Shown here: positions 49,589 through 58,595 of the stretch, piece after piece
How positions within the stretch are numbered: position 1 is the first letter of the stretch
Layout of the letters: the number at the start of each line of letters is the position of its first letter
Assembly (NCBI RefSeq): GCF_003515685.1
Contig: NZ_QWEG01000001.1
Coordinates: 248,001-312,000 of the forward strand
Source of the DNA: Neobacillus notoginsengisoli
GTDB taxonomy: Bacteria > Bacillota > Bacilli > Bacillales > Cytobacillaceae
Length of the DNA: 64,000 bases
Reading direction: 5' to 3'
Program-made: the position numbers and the translations under genes
The notes under the pieces: model-generated
The model's input: only the letters and a program-made list of their open reading frames with translations
The model's database searches: none
What the model was told of the DNA's origin: nothing

Positions 49589-49651
49589 AAGAAGTTTTAT
49601 TTGACGTAGTCATTTCCTCGAAAAATAGTATAACAATTAAATTAATCTATG

Positions 49652-49690
49652 AAAAAGCCTCGATTTTCCCAAAAAAATGAGGCTTTTTTA
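49652..49690. terminator. Bidirectional intrinsic terminator
   Basis: AAAAAGCCTC - GATTTTCCCAAAAAAAT - GAGGCTTTTTT. Has an A-run on one side and a T-run on the other. Confidence 0.75.
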
Positions 49691-49746
49691 CGTTTAACCG
49701 CTTCGGTCGTTCGAGGCCGGGGTCTTTCTTGGGAATCTGCATGGGC

Positions 49747-49870
49747 ATTCGTCCGATTGGAGGGGGATTCGACCGGATTGGGAGAGTATTCGTCGCAATC
49801 GAGGAATGATTCGTCCGGATAAGGAGGGCATTCGTCCGAATTAGAGGCACATTCGTCCTGAGCAGGGGGC
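49747..49870. repeat. Six-unit 21-bp tandem repeat
   Basis: ATTCGTCCGATTGGAGGGGG, ATTCGACCGGATTGGGAGAGT minus its last base, and four more units begin at 49747, 49767, 49788, 49809, 49830 and 49851. Each starts ATTCGTCC or ATTCGACC/ATTCGTCG. Units are 20-21 bp and only partly conserved beyond the first eight bases. Read on the minus strand it gives an open frame rich in DE(C/S/Y)..P, but without ribosome site; I treat it as a non-coding minisatellite. Confidence 0.75.
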
Positions 49871-49957
49871 CCTCGGAAACTTTTTCGCAAAACGAAATTT
49901 TGCTATTCAGAACATTCTTATAAAATGGTATAGTTCTATAATAAGGGAGTGATTACT

Positions 49958-50737
49958 TTGGAATTTAACTATGTTATAAACGGACACAGATCAATACGGG
50001 AATATGAGGACAGGGAGGTAAGCCAGGAACTGCTCGACTATATTTTAGATGCGGGCATCCGCGCCTCTTCAAGCGGCAATATGCAATCCTATTCGATTGT
50101 CGTCACAAAAGATAAAGAACTTAGGCAAAAATTATACTCCGCCCATATGGAGCAATCGATGGTTGTCGATGCACCTGTTTTATTAACCTTTTGCGCCGAT
50201 TTTAATCGAATGAGAAAATGGCTTGCGCTTAATGATGCGCCTGTCCATTTTGATAATTATATGAGCTTTATGATCGGTGCCATTGATGCGACTTTGGCCG
50301 CGCAAAACTGTGCGTTAGCTGCGGAGAATGCGGGGCTCGGCATTTGCTATATGGGCTCAACGCTTGCCAATTGCGACCAAATTGGCGAACTGCTAAACCT
50401 GCCACCAAACGTCGTGCCGGTTGTAGGGTATTCATTAGGGTATCCGGCGGAAAACCCTGCACCACGCGACCGATTGCCAAGACATGGGCTCGTTCACTAT
50501 GAAACTTATAAAGATTATTCTAATGAAGACATTCAAGAAATCTATAAAGACAGAAATGAAAAGGGATGGAACCGCTACATGAGCGTCCCGAGGCTGAAGG
50601 AAATGACCGAACGGCTGGGATTGAAGAATCTCGCTCAAGTCTATACCATCGCCAAGTATACAAAGGAATCCCACCTTGAGTTTTCACAGACTGTGCTGGA
50701 CTACTTAGAGAAGCAGAATTTTATGGAGAATGAGTGA
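49958..50737 (+). CDS. NfsA-type NADPH nitroreductase
   Basis: 260 codons from TTG 49958 (AAGGGAG eight bases upstream). Nitroreductase fold of the NfsA/FRP group: INGHRSIREYEDREVSQELL, DAGIRASSSGNMQSYSIVVT, FMIGAIDATLAAQNCALAAE then NAGLGICYMGS and GYSLGYPAENPAPRDRLPRH. It binds FMN and reduces nitro compounds or quinones with NADPH. Stands alone; functionally akin to the oxidoreductase cluster at 39-42 kb. Confidence 0.87.
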   Translation: MEFNYVINGHRSIREYEDREVSQELLDYILDAGIRASSSGNMQSYSIVVTKDKELRQKLYSAHMEQSMVVDAPVLLTFCADFNRMRKWLALNDAPVHFDNYMSFMIGAIDATLAAQNCALAAENAGLGICYMGSTLANCDQIGELLNLPPNVVPVVGYSLGYPAENPAPRDRLPRHGLVHYETYKDYSNEDIQEIYKDRNEKGWNRYMSVPRLKEMTERLGLKNLAQVYTIAKYTKESHLEFSQTVLDYLEKQNFMENE

Positions 50738-50863
50738 GGGGTGCTGGACTAGGACAATGGAAAGAGTGTGATTAAGTAAACTAAATCCCTATACATATGC
50801 ATGGTGAACCGGATCATTAGGAGATGGACTTTTGAATGAGGTTTACTTCATAACAAAACAAAG

Positions 50864-50901
50864 AAATAGACTACCTGTCTTTTGGGACAGGTAGTCTATT
50901 T
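50864..50901. terminator. Bidirectional terminator between convergent genes
   Basis: AAATAGACTACCTGTC - TTTTGG - GACAGGTAGTCTATTT, a perfect 16-bp stem between the nitroreductase and the surface protein. Confidence 0.85.
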
Positions 50902-50920
50902 AATTCAAAAGCAAATCAAC

Positions 50921-53900
50921 CTATTTATTAACAACAGTAACTGTAACTTCCGAAGTATTACCTGCTTTATCAGTAGCGGTTACAAATAAGTCAGTATTAT
51001 TACTAATTACTTCCCTAAGATCAAAACTGAAACTGCCTTTTTCATCGACTGTATTGTTTCCAACTTCCTTGCCCTTTGAACCATTGTTATTTTTTAAGAA
51101 TACTTTAATGGCTGCACCTGGCTCAGCAAATCCACCAGAAACGGTCGTTGTTTTGTCCTTTTGAATGGTTACAGCTGTCACATTTGTTAGCTTAGGTGCT
51201 GTTTTATCAATTGTAAAAGTAACTGTTGTTTCGTTTCCGGCTACATCTCTAACAACAAGTGTATACGTCCCTGCGGCAGAGATCGGGGTGCCAGAAAGGA
51301 ATGTGTTGCCATTCAATGTCCCTGTTCCTTCGTTGAAAGTAGGAGTAACGTCTACCTTGTAAGTTTGATTGTTTGCTACGCCGCTTATGACTGGAGCTGT
51401 TTTATCAATTGTAAAGGTAACGGTTGTCTGGTTTCCTGCTGCATCAGTAACCACTAATGTATAGTTGCCTTCAGCAGAAACAGTTGTACCGGAAGTGAAG
51501 TCACCTCCATTTAATGTAGCCGTTCCTTCATCAAAAGCAGGTGCAACATTGGTATTATAAGCAAATCCATTGATTACATTGCTTACGGCTGGCGGTGTCT
51601 TATCAATATTAGTAATCTTTACAGTTACTGTTGTAACGTTACCTGCATCATCAGTTGCAACAAAGTCAAATTTGCCATTCTGTTCGAAAGTATGAGAAGC
51701 CGCGTTTAGAGTACCTTCATTCGTTTTAACCGTTACTACAACATCTTTATTTGTTGGATCTGTGTTGTAAGGATCGATAGTAATGACTGGCACTGTTTTG
51801 TCAATATTGGTGATGATAACCCGCTCAACGGTTTCATTACCTGCCGCATCGGTCGCAATGAAATCAAAATATCCATTTTCCGTAAATGTATGGCTTGTCG
51901 CATTTAGAGTACCTTCATTTGTTTCAGCTGTTACAACGACATCCTGGTTTGTAGGGGAAGTGTTGTAGCTAAATACTGTAATGACTGGTGCAACCTTATC
52001 GATGTTTGTTATAACAATTTTCTTCTTTGTTTCATTGCCTGCCCGATCAGTTGCAATAAATTCAAATTCTCCATTTTCCTTAAAAGTATAGCTTTCCTGA
52101 TTAAGTGTACCATCTTCGTTCATGCTTACTTTCACGGTTATGTCTTTATTAGTTGGAGAAGTAATATAATCTTCAACGATAATCTCTGGAGCTACTTTAT
52201 CAATATTGGAAATCGTAACTGGAAGTTCGGTTACATTCCCAGCACGGTCCTTTGCAACAAAAATAAATGTGCCGTTTTCGGTAAAGGTATGGCTTGTTGC
52301 ATTTAATGTGCCTTCTTCATTCATGCTGACTTCCACAGTAATGTCCTGATTTGTCCAGTCTGTGTTATAAGGCTTGACTGTAATTTCAGGAGCGATCTTG
52401 TCAATGTTGGTAATTACGACGGTAAGTCTAGTAACATTCCCGGCAAGGTCTGTCGCCACAAACTCGAAGCTGCCATTTTCCTTAAATGTATAGCTCTCTT
52501 CATTTAGTGTTCCTTCTTCATCCATGCTGGCAGTTACTGTAATATCCTGATTTGTCCAATCCGTTGTATACTCGCTTATCGTGATGACAGGAGGGACCTT
52601 GTCGATGTTTTCTACCTTAACTTGGGCACTGCCGGTATTTCCAGCCCTATCAACAAAGAGGAACTCAAACTCGCCGTTTTCAGTAAAGGTGATACTAGGA
52701 GATCCCTCGTTGTTCAGAATCGTTACCTCTTCACTTGGTTCAATAGTAACAACGACATCTTGATTGGTCGGATCGGTCATTGAATAAGACACTTCAGCCG
52801 TAGGAGCAACTTTATCAATGTTCGATACATTTACTTCTACCTCGCCGGTATTGCCAGCCTCATCTTTAAATTTTAAAGTTATATTTTCATTTTTTGAGAA
52901 AGTAAGATTGTATGTTACATCATCTACTTTTTCGAATTTAACAGTTTTAGGAAGGGCTTCATCATTTGTAAACTCAACGGGTTCAGTCATTTCCACTGTT
53001 ACGGTTACATTTTTATTCGTCCAATCAGTAGTCGAATAAGTAAGTGAACCGACTGGGGCATCTTTATCAATATTGTCAACCACTACAAGTACGGATCCGG
53101 GATTTCCAGCTCTGTCCACAAATTTCAATTCAAAACTGCCATTCTTAGCAAAGGTAAGCGTTTTGACTCTCGCATCAAAAAGAATTGTTTCTGGTAAATC
53201 ATCAACATTTGTATACGTTACCTCTTCACTTGCCACAATTGTTGCTACAACGTCAGTATTGATAGGAGAAGTGGTCGAATACTCGACTTCCGCTTCTGGA
53301 GCAACTTTGTCAATATTATCTATCGTCACTGTTTCCTGGGACGTATTACCGGCTAAATCAGTAGCAACAAAGGTAAAGCTGCCATTCTCATCGAAGGTAT
53401 GACTCTTAGCATTAAGTTTCCCTTCTTCATTGATACTGGCATGCACAGTAATGCTTTGGTTTGTCCAATCTCTCGTGTAATCATTAAAGGAAATAGCTGG
53501 TGGAGTTAAATCGACCGTTTTGCTAATTACTGGTGCACCTGTATGAAAAGCACCTGCATTTTTCCCATTCTCGTAAACCGTATAGGCCTCAACAGTGAGT
53601 TGCTCATCCTTCTTTTCCAAAAGATTTGTTGCGTTTAATTGGTGCTGATATTCAAACGTCCAAAGCTTATCGGAGACCTTTTTCGTTTTTGCTTGCACAA
53701 CATCCCCATTTACTTTTAACTCCAGCTTTGGTCCATCAATTACAACAGTGCCGCTTAGTAGGATGGTATTATCAACGCGGGCAGGAAGCGGGTTTAAAGT
53801 TGTAACACCAGTAACTTTGTTCAATTCTGTCCTTCCAGTTCCAGTACTAGTCGTAGGTTCTTTTGCAGGGCTGGGTGCTGCTTGGATGGATGGGGCAATC

Positions 53901-53965
53901 GGACTAAAGACAATCGAGCTGGCTAGAGCCACAATACCTAATTTACTGATCTGTTTTTTGCTCAT
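50921..53965 (-). CDS. Large secreted Ig-like repeat protein
   Basis: 1014 residues, ATG 53965 with AAAGGGGAG upstream on the minus strand. Signal peptide of about 29 residues ending IQAA. A unique N-terminal domain (about 30-155). Nine repeats of 65-75 residues follow, each built around a P-x-I/A-x-V...Y-x-T-x-x-T-N-x-D-V core, then HTFTENGSFxFVATDxAGN and NIDKxxP. Two shorter repeats (TLNGGDFTSGTTVSAEGNYT; TLNGNTFLSGTPISAAGTYT) and one bacterial Ig domain (TTTVSGGFAEPGAAIKVFLK) end it. No LPxTG, SLH or choline-binding motif, so anchoring is unclear. Probably an adhesive or matrix protein. Confidence 0.85.
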   Translation of the reverse strand: MSKKQISKLGIVALASSIVFSPIAPSIQAAPSPAKEPTTSTGTGRTELNKVTGVTTLNPLPARVDNTILLSGTVVIDGPKLELKVNGDVVQAKTKKVSDKLWTFEYQHQLNATNLLEKKDEQLTVEAYTVYENGKNAGAFHTGAPVISKTVDLTPPAISFNDYTRDWTNQSITVHASINEEGKLNAKSHTFDENGSFTFVATDLAGNTSQETVTIDNIDKVAPEAEVEYSTTSPINTDVVATIVASEEVTYTNVDDLPETILFDARVKTLTFAKNGSFELKFVDRAGNPGSVLVVVDNIDKDAPVGSLTYSTTDWTNKNVTVTVEMTEPVEFTNDEALPKTVKFEKVDDVTYNLTFSKNENITLKFKDEAGNTGEVEVNVSNIDKVAPTAEVSYSMTDPTNQDVVVTIEPSEEVTILNNEGSPSITFTENGEFEFLFVDRAGNTGSAQVKVENIDKVPPVITISEYTTDWTNQDITVTASMDEEGTLNEESYTFKENGSFEFVATDLAGNVTRLTVVITNIDKIAPEITVKPYNTDWTNQDITVEVSMNEEGTLNATSHTFTENGTFIFVAKDRAGNVTELPVTISNIDKVAPEIIVEDYITSPTNKDITVKVSMNEDGTLNQESYTFKENGEFEFIATDRAGNETKKKIVITNIDKVAPVITVFSYNTSPTNQDVVVTAETNEGTLNATSHTFTENGYFDFIATDAAGNETVERVIITNIDKTVPVITIDPYNTDPTNKDVVVTVKTNEGTLNAASHTFEQNGKFDFVATDDAGNVTTVTVKITNIDKTPPAVSNVINGFAYNTNVAPAFDEGTATLNGGDFTSGTTVSAEGNYTLVVTDAAGNQTTVTFTIDKTAPVISGVANNQTYKVDVTPTFNEGTGTLNGNTFLSGTPISAAGTYTLVVRDVAGNETTVTFTIDKTAPKLTNVTAVTIQKDKTTTVSGGFAEPGAAIKVFLKNNNGSKGKEVGNNTVDEKGSFSFDLREVISNNTDLFVTATDKAGNTSEVTVTVVNK

Positions 53966-53989
53966 TTCTACTACTCCCCTTTAGTAAAT

Positions 53990-54635
53990 TTACTAATATA
54001 CTAAGGGGGGCCGGTTACACTACTAGCTCCATATAGCCCAAGTGTCCATATTAAGGCTATATTTCAATGCTTCCCCACTAAAAACCAAAGATTGTGTCAA
54101 TATTCCAGAGAAAAAAGCAGTTAATTTCAACACTTTTTTGTCGATGTTAGATACATGTTGTGGCCACTTCAATATATCGAACACTGCCCACCAAGAATTA
54201 TAAATTAAACAAACGTTAAGTTATACATTTTCTGGTCGACAATCAGCAATTAATTTACGACAAAAACTTACTCTTTTTACCAAAAACATCTCGATTCTAC
54301 TTCGATTTTTAACAGAAGGTGTTAAAAAATTCATAGAATAAAAGTAGAAGAGTTCGCTGCTTTTTAAGCTACCATTGGTGTAGTGTACTTGTAATTATTT
54401 GTTGTGAAAAATGGACTAGAGTAAAAAAAAAGAAAAAATTTGCGGTTAAAAAGGACTATGTTATTGAGGTTTAGTAGGGTTTACAAGTCTAAAATTATCC
54501 TTCATTTTTTATCGATTTGTTGTTTAGTAAAATCACTTACTCTCTACTTTTAACGGCCTTTTTTTAGCAAAAGTTTGTAATCCGGGCGGGGCATGGTATA
54601 ACCATAAAGAGTGCTAAATTAAAGGAGATTACAAA
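53990..54635. other. Long intergenic stretch without recognisable gene
   Basis: About 640 bases between the divergent surface-protein gene and the 54636 gene. AT-rich, no open frame with a ribosome site, no riboswitch core I recognise, no copy of the dispersed repeat. Its length suggests regulatory sequence for the surface protein. Confidence 0.4.
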
Positions 54636-55205
54636 ATGCTGAAAACGAATATGGAGAAACTTTTGAAAAGAAACGAACCTTTATTTGCGGAAGAGATTGA
54701 ATATGCCGAAAAGCAGGGACTGATTGAAGAGGGAGCCATGACCAAAAGGAACTCTGCGGAACGCTTTAAGGATGCCTATATCGAACTGAGTGACAAGGAA
54801 ACCGAGCAAACAGTTTCAAAAGGTGGAGCGGATCTAGTCCAGCAGCCGGTTTCTTATTTGAAGAAAAATCTGAACGAATTTCTTTATGTGGAATCGCAAT
54901 GGTTCGAGCTGGTTGATGCGGATGCGGTGGTCCTTGAAGTCGACGATGTTTTCCGGAACTACCAGGCCTTGCTCGGAATAAAAATCCAGAAGAAATACGG
55001 AGAAAGACTGAATCAACTTTTGCAGGAGAAGTTTGGTTTTGCAAAAAAAGACTACAGCCTCATGTTTGACGGGGGAGAAGGCATCTGGAACTTCAACTTT
55101 TCACTCGAAGCGTTGAAAGATTTCAATGAAGAACGCACAATAAGCGAAACGCTGAATCTTGTGTACAGATTTTTATTTGACCTGGCACAAGAAGTGGAAC
55201 GCTGA
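54636..55205 (+). CDS. Hypothetical cytoplasmic protein
   Basis: 189 residues from ATG 54636 with AAAGGAG upstream. Highly charged: PLFAEEIEYAEKQGLIEEGA, KKNLNEFLYVESQWFELVDA, YSLMFDGGEGIWNFNFSLEA and ETLNLVYRFLFDLAQEVER. No signal or membrane segment. I recall similar Bacillus proteins annotated without experimental support as aminotransferase-like; I see no PLP motif and do not adopt that name. Confidence 0.6.
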   Translation: MLKTNMEKLLKRNEPLFAEEIEYAEKQGLIEEGAMTKRNSAERFKDAYIELSDKETEQTVSKGGADLVQQPVSYLKKNLNEFLYVESQWFELVDADAVVLEVDDVFRNYQALLGIKIQKKYGERLNQLLQEKFGFAKKDYSLMFDGGEGIWNFNFSLEALKDFNEERTISETLNLVYRFLFDLAQEVER

Positions 55206-55294
55206 GTGCAATACAGTTGTTTCGGAGGCCAAATAACGAGGCTGTTAACGCATTAGTTGCCCAGTCAAAAGAATTAATTTATTGTAAATAACAA

Positions 55295-55319
55295 AAAGAG
55301 CTTGTGACCCAAGCTCTTT
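55295..55319. terminator. Convergent terminator
   Basis: AAAGAGCTTG - TGACC - CAAGCTCTTT; its end overlaps the stop codon of the minus-strand DUF4240 gene. Confidence 0.75.
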
Positions 55320-55794
55320 ACTCTTTCCATTTGCTTTCGTTGCTATATGTCTCATAATCAAATTTTGGTACACACTCATATTCTTCGTCATTTTTCATTT
55401 CGAATGCTTCACTAGCAATATAAAGGAGTGCTTCAAATTCCATGTCCTCTGGCATGGATTTAGGATCATTTAAAACTTCATCGTAAAATTCTCTACCATT
55501 CGCCACCACTACACATCTCGAATATAAAAATTCATCCGGAGAAAAATAAGTATTCTCGTTTACATATGCACCTTCACCTATATGTTTTGCATATTCTTTC
55601 CCATCTAAATCATATAGCAATTTTGATAAAATATCCTCGAACCTAAAGATATCTTCATCAGCCTTTTTTGATAAATATTTTAAAGCCTTCTTTATTACCT
55701 TTTCATCATCACCTGCATGATTCCAATTAAACATATCTATTATTCTCCAGAACTCTTTTTCATCCATCCCAATGTTTTTAGATTTATTGAACAT
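55318..55794 (-). CDS. DUF4240 domain protein
   Basis: 158 residues from ATG 55794 (GAGGAGTGAG upstream on the minus strand). MDEKEFWRIIDMFNWNHAGD, KKALKYLSKKADEDIFRFED, LYDLDGKEYAKHIGEG and DEFLYSRCVVVANGREFYDE follow DUF4240. Cytoplasmic. Families of this kind occur as immunity proteins in Actinobacteria and Firmicutes; no toxin neighbour here. Confidence 0.78.
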   Translation of the reverse strand: MFNKSKNIGMDEKEFWRIIDMFNWNHAGDDEKVIKKALKYLSKKADEDIFRFEDILSKLLYDLDGKEYAKHIGEGAYVNENTYFSPDEFLYSRCVVVANGREFYDEVLNDPKSMPEDMEFEALLYIASEAFEMKNDEEYECVPKFDYETYSNESKWKE

Positions 55795-55924
55795 AAACTC
55801 ACTCCTCGCTTATGAATATCTATAGACTTCTGAGCATCTGCTTTATATATATTATATTTTATTATTCTCATTTAGGATATAATCTAGTAAAATTAGGAAA
55901 ACCAACACTCAGAACAAAGAAAGG

Positions 55925-55999
55925 GCAACAGCGATCTATGTGAATACGAAAGACGCGATAGGAGCCATAAGCGCAACGACTACGGTTAAGGTTTATTAG
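55925..55999 (+). pseudogene. Possible tail of an Ig-like repeat gene
   Basis: An open stretch reads ATAIYVNTKDAIGAISATTT then VKVY and stop. The KDAxGxxSATTTVKV pattern resembles the last strand of bacterial Ig domains such as those in the 50921 gene. Only about 24 codons remain and no start is visible. Weak evidence. Confidence 0.25.
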
Positions 56000-56100
56000 C
56001 GGCTTTATGTCAAATGAGTTTTTTGCAAAATTAGGACAGCACCTTAGTGGATAGGTGCTGTTCTTTTTATTAAGGATGGATAAAAAATGGGGGTGTCGTC

Positions 56101-56316
56101 ATGAGTAATGAAAATGAAACACCTGAAAGAAGAAGAGAAAGATTAAGGCAGGAAGAATTAAAAAGAAATCCAACTGGAGCTCTGAACGATGCGTTTCATA
56201 GGGCCGATACCGGAGGCCTTGCTGATTTAGTAGGCAGTTTAGGTTGGAAAGGGACTGGGGTACTGATTCTTGTTATCATTATAGGTTTTATCATTGCATC
56301 AATAGTCTTAAGGTAA
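56101..56316 (+). CDS. DUF6366-like small membrane protein
   Basis: 71 residues from ATG 56101 (GGGGGTG upstream). A charged N-terminus (ETPERRRERLRQEELKRNP), the stretch DLVGSLGWKGTG, and one C-terminal membrane helix. Pattern as in Bacillus DUF6366 proteins (from memory). Function unknown. Confidence 0.65.
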   Translation: MSNENETPERRRERLRQEELKRNPTGALNDAFHRADTGGLADLVGSLGWKGTGVLILVIIIGFIIASIVLR

Positions 56317-56509
56317 GCGGGCCTCTTTTTTAACGGATTCAATTACTTATCGCAAACAGTATAAATTTAAATCAAAATGAGTGCCATCATTGGGCAAATT
56401 AGTTTAATAAATAGTCACAAATAATCTAAGATTGTATGTTAAAGTATGGCTATTATTTACAATAGGACAGTAAAGTGATTATTTTTAGAAGGGGGAGTGA
56501 GAACGAAAA

Positions 56510-56749
56510 ATGGAGTTAGTTTTACTGTCGATATTTATGATATTAGCAGGTATTTTCCCTATATGGATGTCTATTTTCGGTAAAAAAGAGGATGTTAAAC
56601 AATTCGGTCCTAGCATACCAACGGATTGTGGAGAATTCTTTATGATGATTATTTATAAGATTTTCCCCTCTATTATAAGAAGGATTTTCTTATTTTTATT
56701 AGGAATAGGTCTAATTGTTGGTGCTATTTTTATAATGTTAAATAAATGA
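56510..56749 (+). CDS. Small two-helix membrane protein
   Basis: 79 residues from ATG 56510 with GAAGGGGGAG upstream. Helices at about 3-22 and 56-76; between them a polar stretch KKEDVKQFGPSIPTDCGEFF. No family recognised. A 5' repeat arm follows 45 bp after the stop. Confidence 0.55.
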   Translation: MELVLLSIFMILAGIFPIWMSIFGKKEDVKQFGPSIPTDCGEFFMMIIYKIFPSIIRRIFLFLLGIGLIVGAIFIMLNK

Positions 56750-56790
56750 TTTTTCTGCTAAGTGCTATTGGTTAAGTTTGAGAAGAAATC

Positions 56791-56840
56791 GTACTTAAAA
56801 TAAAGGGCGTTGAACCAAGAAGTATTAGCCGCCCTTTTGA
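56791..56840 (+). repeat. Dispersed repeat, 5' arm only
   Basis: AAAATAAAGGGCGTTGAACC - AAGAA - GTATTAGCCGCCC, T4. First copy after an 18.5-kb stretch without any. No 3' arm follows. Confidence 0.65.
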
Positions 56841-56881
56841 CACCTACTAGATAAGCATGGAATAGATATTGAGAGGTGTTA

Positions 56882-57097
56882 ATGATGGGGACGCTATACT
56901 TGGTTGCAGGTGTTATTTGTATCGTGATCTCAATAGTATCTTTTATACCAAATTTTAAAAAAGCCAAATCTGTTAAGGAAAAATGGGCAATATTTTTTGA
57001 TTTTGTTATAGACCCTTTCGTTGGATTGGCATCTTTGTTTTATTTAGGTCTTTTACTGATATTAGTTGGCTTATTGAAAGTATCAAATTTACTTTGA
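56882..57097 (+). CDS. Small membrane protein
   Basis: 71-72 residues from tandem ATG codons at 56882 and 56885 behind GAGAGGTG. Two hydrophobic segments (about 3-24 and 48-68) flank a basic KKAKSVKEKWA loop. No family recognised. Confidence 0.5.
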   Translation: MMGTLYLVAGVICIVISIVSFIPNFKKAKSVKEKWAIFFDFVIDPFVGLASLFYLGLLLILVGLLKVSNLL

Positions 57098-57239
57098 GTT
57101 TTTCCCAATTGGCTGTTTAGGTTAACCATTCAATTATTAACAAGTAGGAATCTGTCTTTACTAAGCAACAGTTGGCCTCAGGTGGATTCACCGACACGTT
57201 CCTAACTGGGAAATTGTTGTTTTTCGCCGTGAAATTGGA

Positions 57240-57271
57240 GACCTGTCCGCATTGTTGGATAGGTCTTTTTT
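57240..57271 (+). terminator. Intrinsic terminator
   Basis: GACCTGTCC - GCATTGT - TGGATAGGTC then T6, between two plus-strand genes. Confidence 0.7.
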
Positions 57272-57340
57272 GCAAAAAAATCTCTTGGGAAAATAAATGG
57301 AAAATTTATGCTAGAATTGTAATATAGAGGAGGCTTGAAA

Positions 57341-57973
57341 TTGCAAAAGAAACAAAAATTTTTAATGCTATTGTTCACTGTAACCTTATTCGTATTGGCT
57401 GCTTGCGGAAACTCGACTGACAAGTCAAGTGCGAAACCCAACAAACAATCGTCGATTCAAACTGCAGACGACTCCAAAGGTGATTCATTGGAAAAAAGCG
57501 CTTCTGTAGGTGTTGACACCACCAACCAAAATGACCAGGAAAATGCTTCTAATAATCCGTCTACAAATTCAAATGATCGAGGTTCACAGAAGGCCACTAA
57601 TCTTGGGGGGAAAACCTCTGAAAGTATGAAGGATGACTACCTCAAGAAATTGAATGAAATGGAGGAGTCGGACAAAAATGTAGAAGCGAAAACAATCATG
57701 GCAGAAATGGAAGAACAAGAGGCAGAAAGATATAAAGCTTGGGATGAAGAATTGAACAAAATCTACAGTGTATTAAGAGAGCAGCTTAGCACAGAACAGA
57801 TGGAACAGGTAAGAATAGAACAACAGAACTGGATCGAATACAGGGATGAAAGTGCGAAAAAAGCATCGTTAAAATATAAAGGCGGTTCTACGGAATCACT
57901 GGAATATGTAGCGACGCAGGCAAGTCTGACAAGAGAAAGATGCTATGAATTAGTTGCAAAATATATGAAATGA
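57341..57973 (+). CDS. Lipoprotein with LprI-like (DUF1311) domain
   Basis: 210 codons from TTG 57341 (AGAGGAGG upstream). Lipobox LAAC (Cys about 21), a low-complexity Ser/Asn/Lys linker of about 70 residues, then the C-terminal LprI-type domain: YKAWDEELNKIYSVLREQLS, QNWIEYRDESAKKASLKYKG and LTRERCYELVAKYM. LprI proteins inhibit lysozyme in some species. Anchored at the cell surface. The usual second cysteine of the domain seems absent; only one (RERC) is seen. Confidence 0.75.
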   Translation: MQKKQKFLMLLFTVTLFVLAACGNSTDKSSAKPNKQSSIQTADDSKGDSLEKSASVGVDTTNQNDQENASNNPSTNSNDRGSQKATNLGGKTSESMKDDYLKKLNEMEESDKNVEAKTIMAEMEEQEAERYKAWDEELNKIYSVLREQLSTEQMEQVRIEQQNWIEYRDESAKKASLKYKGGSTESLEYVATQASLTRERCYELVAKYMK

Positions 57974-58003
57974 TTCTTTTGAAAAAATTAATCAACTTTA
58001 CAT

Positions 58004-58043
58004 AGGGCATAAGCTTGGCGGGGTACCGGGGCTCATGCCTTTT
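58004..58043 (+). terminator. Intrinsic terminator
   Basis: AGGGCATAAGC - TTGGCGGGGTACCGGG - GCTCATGCCT then TTTT after the LprI-type gene. Confidence 0.6.
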
Positions 58044-58102
58044 AATTTTGCCTATCTCATCCTTTGCCGATAATATACCAGCCTATCCTCCATCTCTCCA
58101 TA

Positions 58103-58131
58103 TTCGTAGCGGGGAGTTTAGTTAAAGAAAA
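58103..58131 (+). repeat. Dispersed repeat, degenerate 3' arm
   Basis: ATTCGTAGCGGGGAG then TTTAGTTAAAGAAAAG before the 58220 gene. Confidence 0.4.
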
Positions 58132-58219
58132 GATATTTTATACCTGTTTATTTCCATAAATGATACAATGTTATTGTAATAAAAAGTAAATTTATTGTAT
58201 TAAGAAAGGGGATAAAGTG

Positions 58220-58525
58220 ATGGTAAAAAGGATTGTGTTAGTCCTTCTATTTTTAATGAATCTCTTAGTTTTACTGTCCCCATTTGCAACTAAAAGCCCT
58301 GCAAACAATAATGAAGACCTTAAAAATACAGTATTTGGTTTGCCGTTCCCTTTTCTTATTCAGGACCAATCGAGCTATGTCCCTCCATTCCCTTATGAAA
58401 TGTCTATGTCTTCTCCCTGGGAAAATCCCACAACAATAAAGCCGGTATCTTTAATTATTTCTTTGTTTGTAGTTAACGTACCAATTTATTTACTTTATTA
58501 TTTAATTGGTTTACGCAGGAAATAA
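58220..58525 (+). CDS. Small membrane protein
   Basis: 101 codons from ATG 58220 (AAAGGGG upstream; GTG 58217 just before). An N-terminal helix (about 4-23) and a C-terminal helix (about 75-97) enclose a proline-rich outer loop (FPFLIQDQSSYVPPFPYEMS). No family recognised. Confidence 0.5.
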   Translation: MVKRIVLVLLFLMNLLVLLSPFATKSPANNNEDLKNTVFGLPFPFLIQDQSSYVPPFPYEMSMSSPWENPTTIKPVSLIISLFVVNVPIYLLYYLIGLRRK

Positions 58526-58595
58526 AAACTCATTAATTTAACGAGTTTTGAACTAGTGCCTTACAGTATCCTAGATGAGAATGGGGAGTTTATAA

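Noticed and set aside
49642-49890. Minus-strand 82-residue open frame as a gene
   Set aside because: It is produced by the 21-bp tandem repeat and has no ribosome-binding site; the frame overlaps a terminator.
53990-54635. c-di-GMP or other riboswitch before the surface protein
   Set aside because: None of the conserved core sequences I know is present on either strand.
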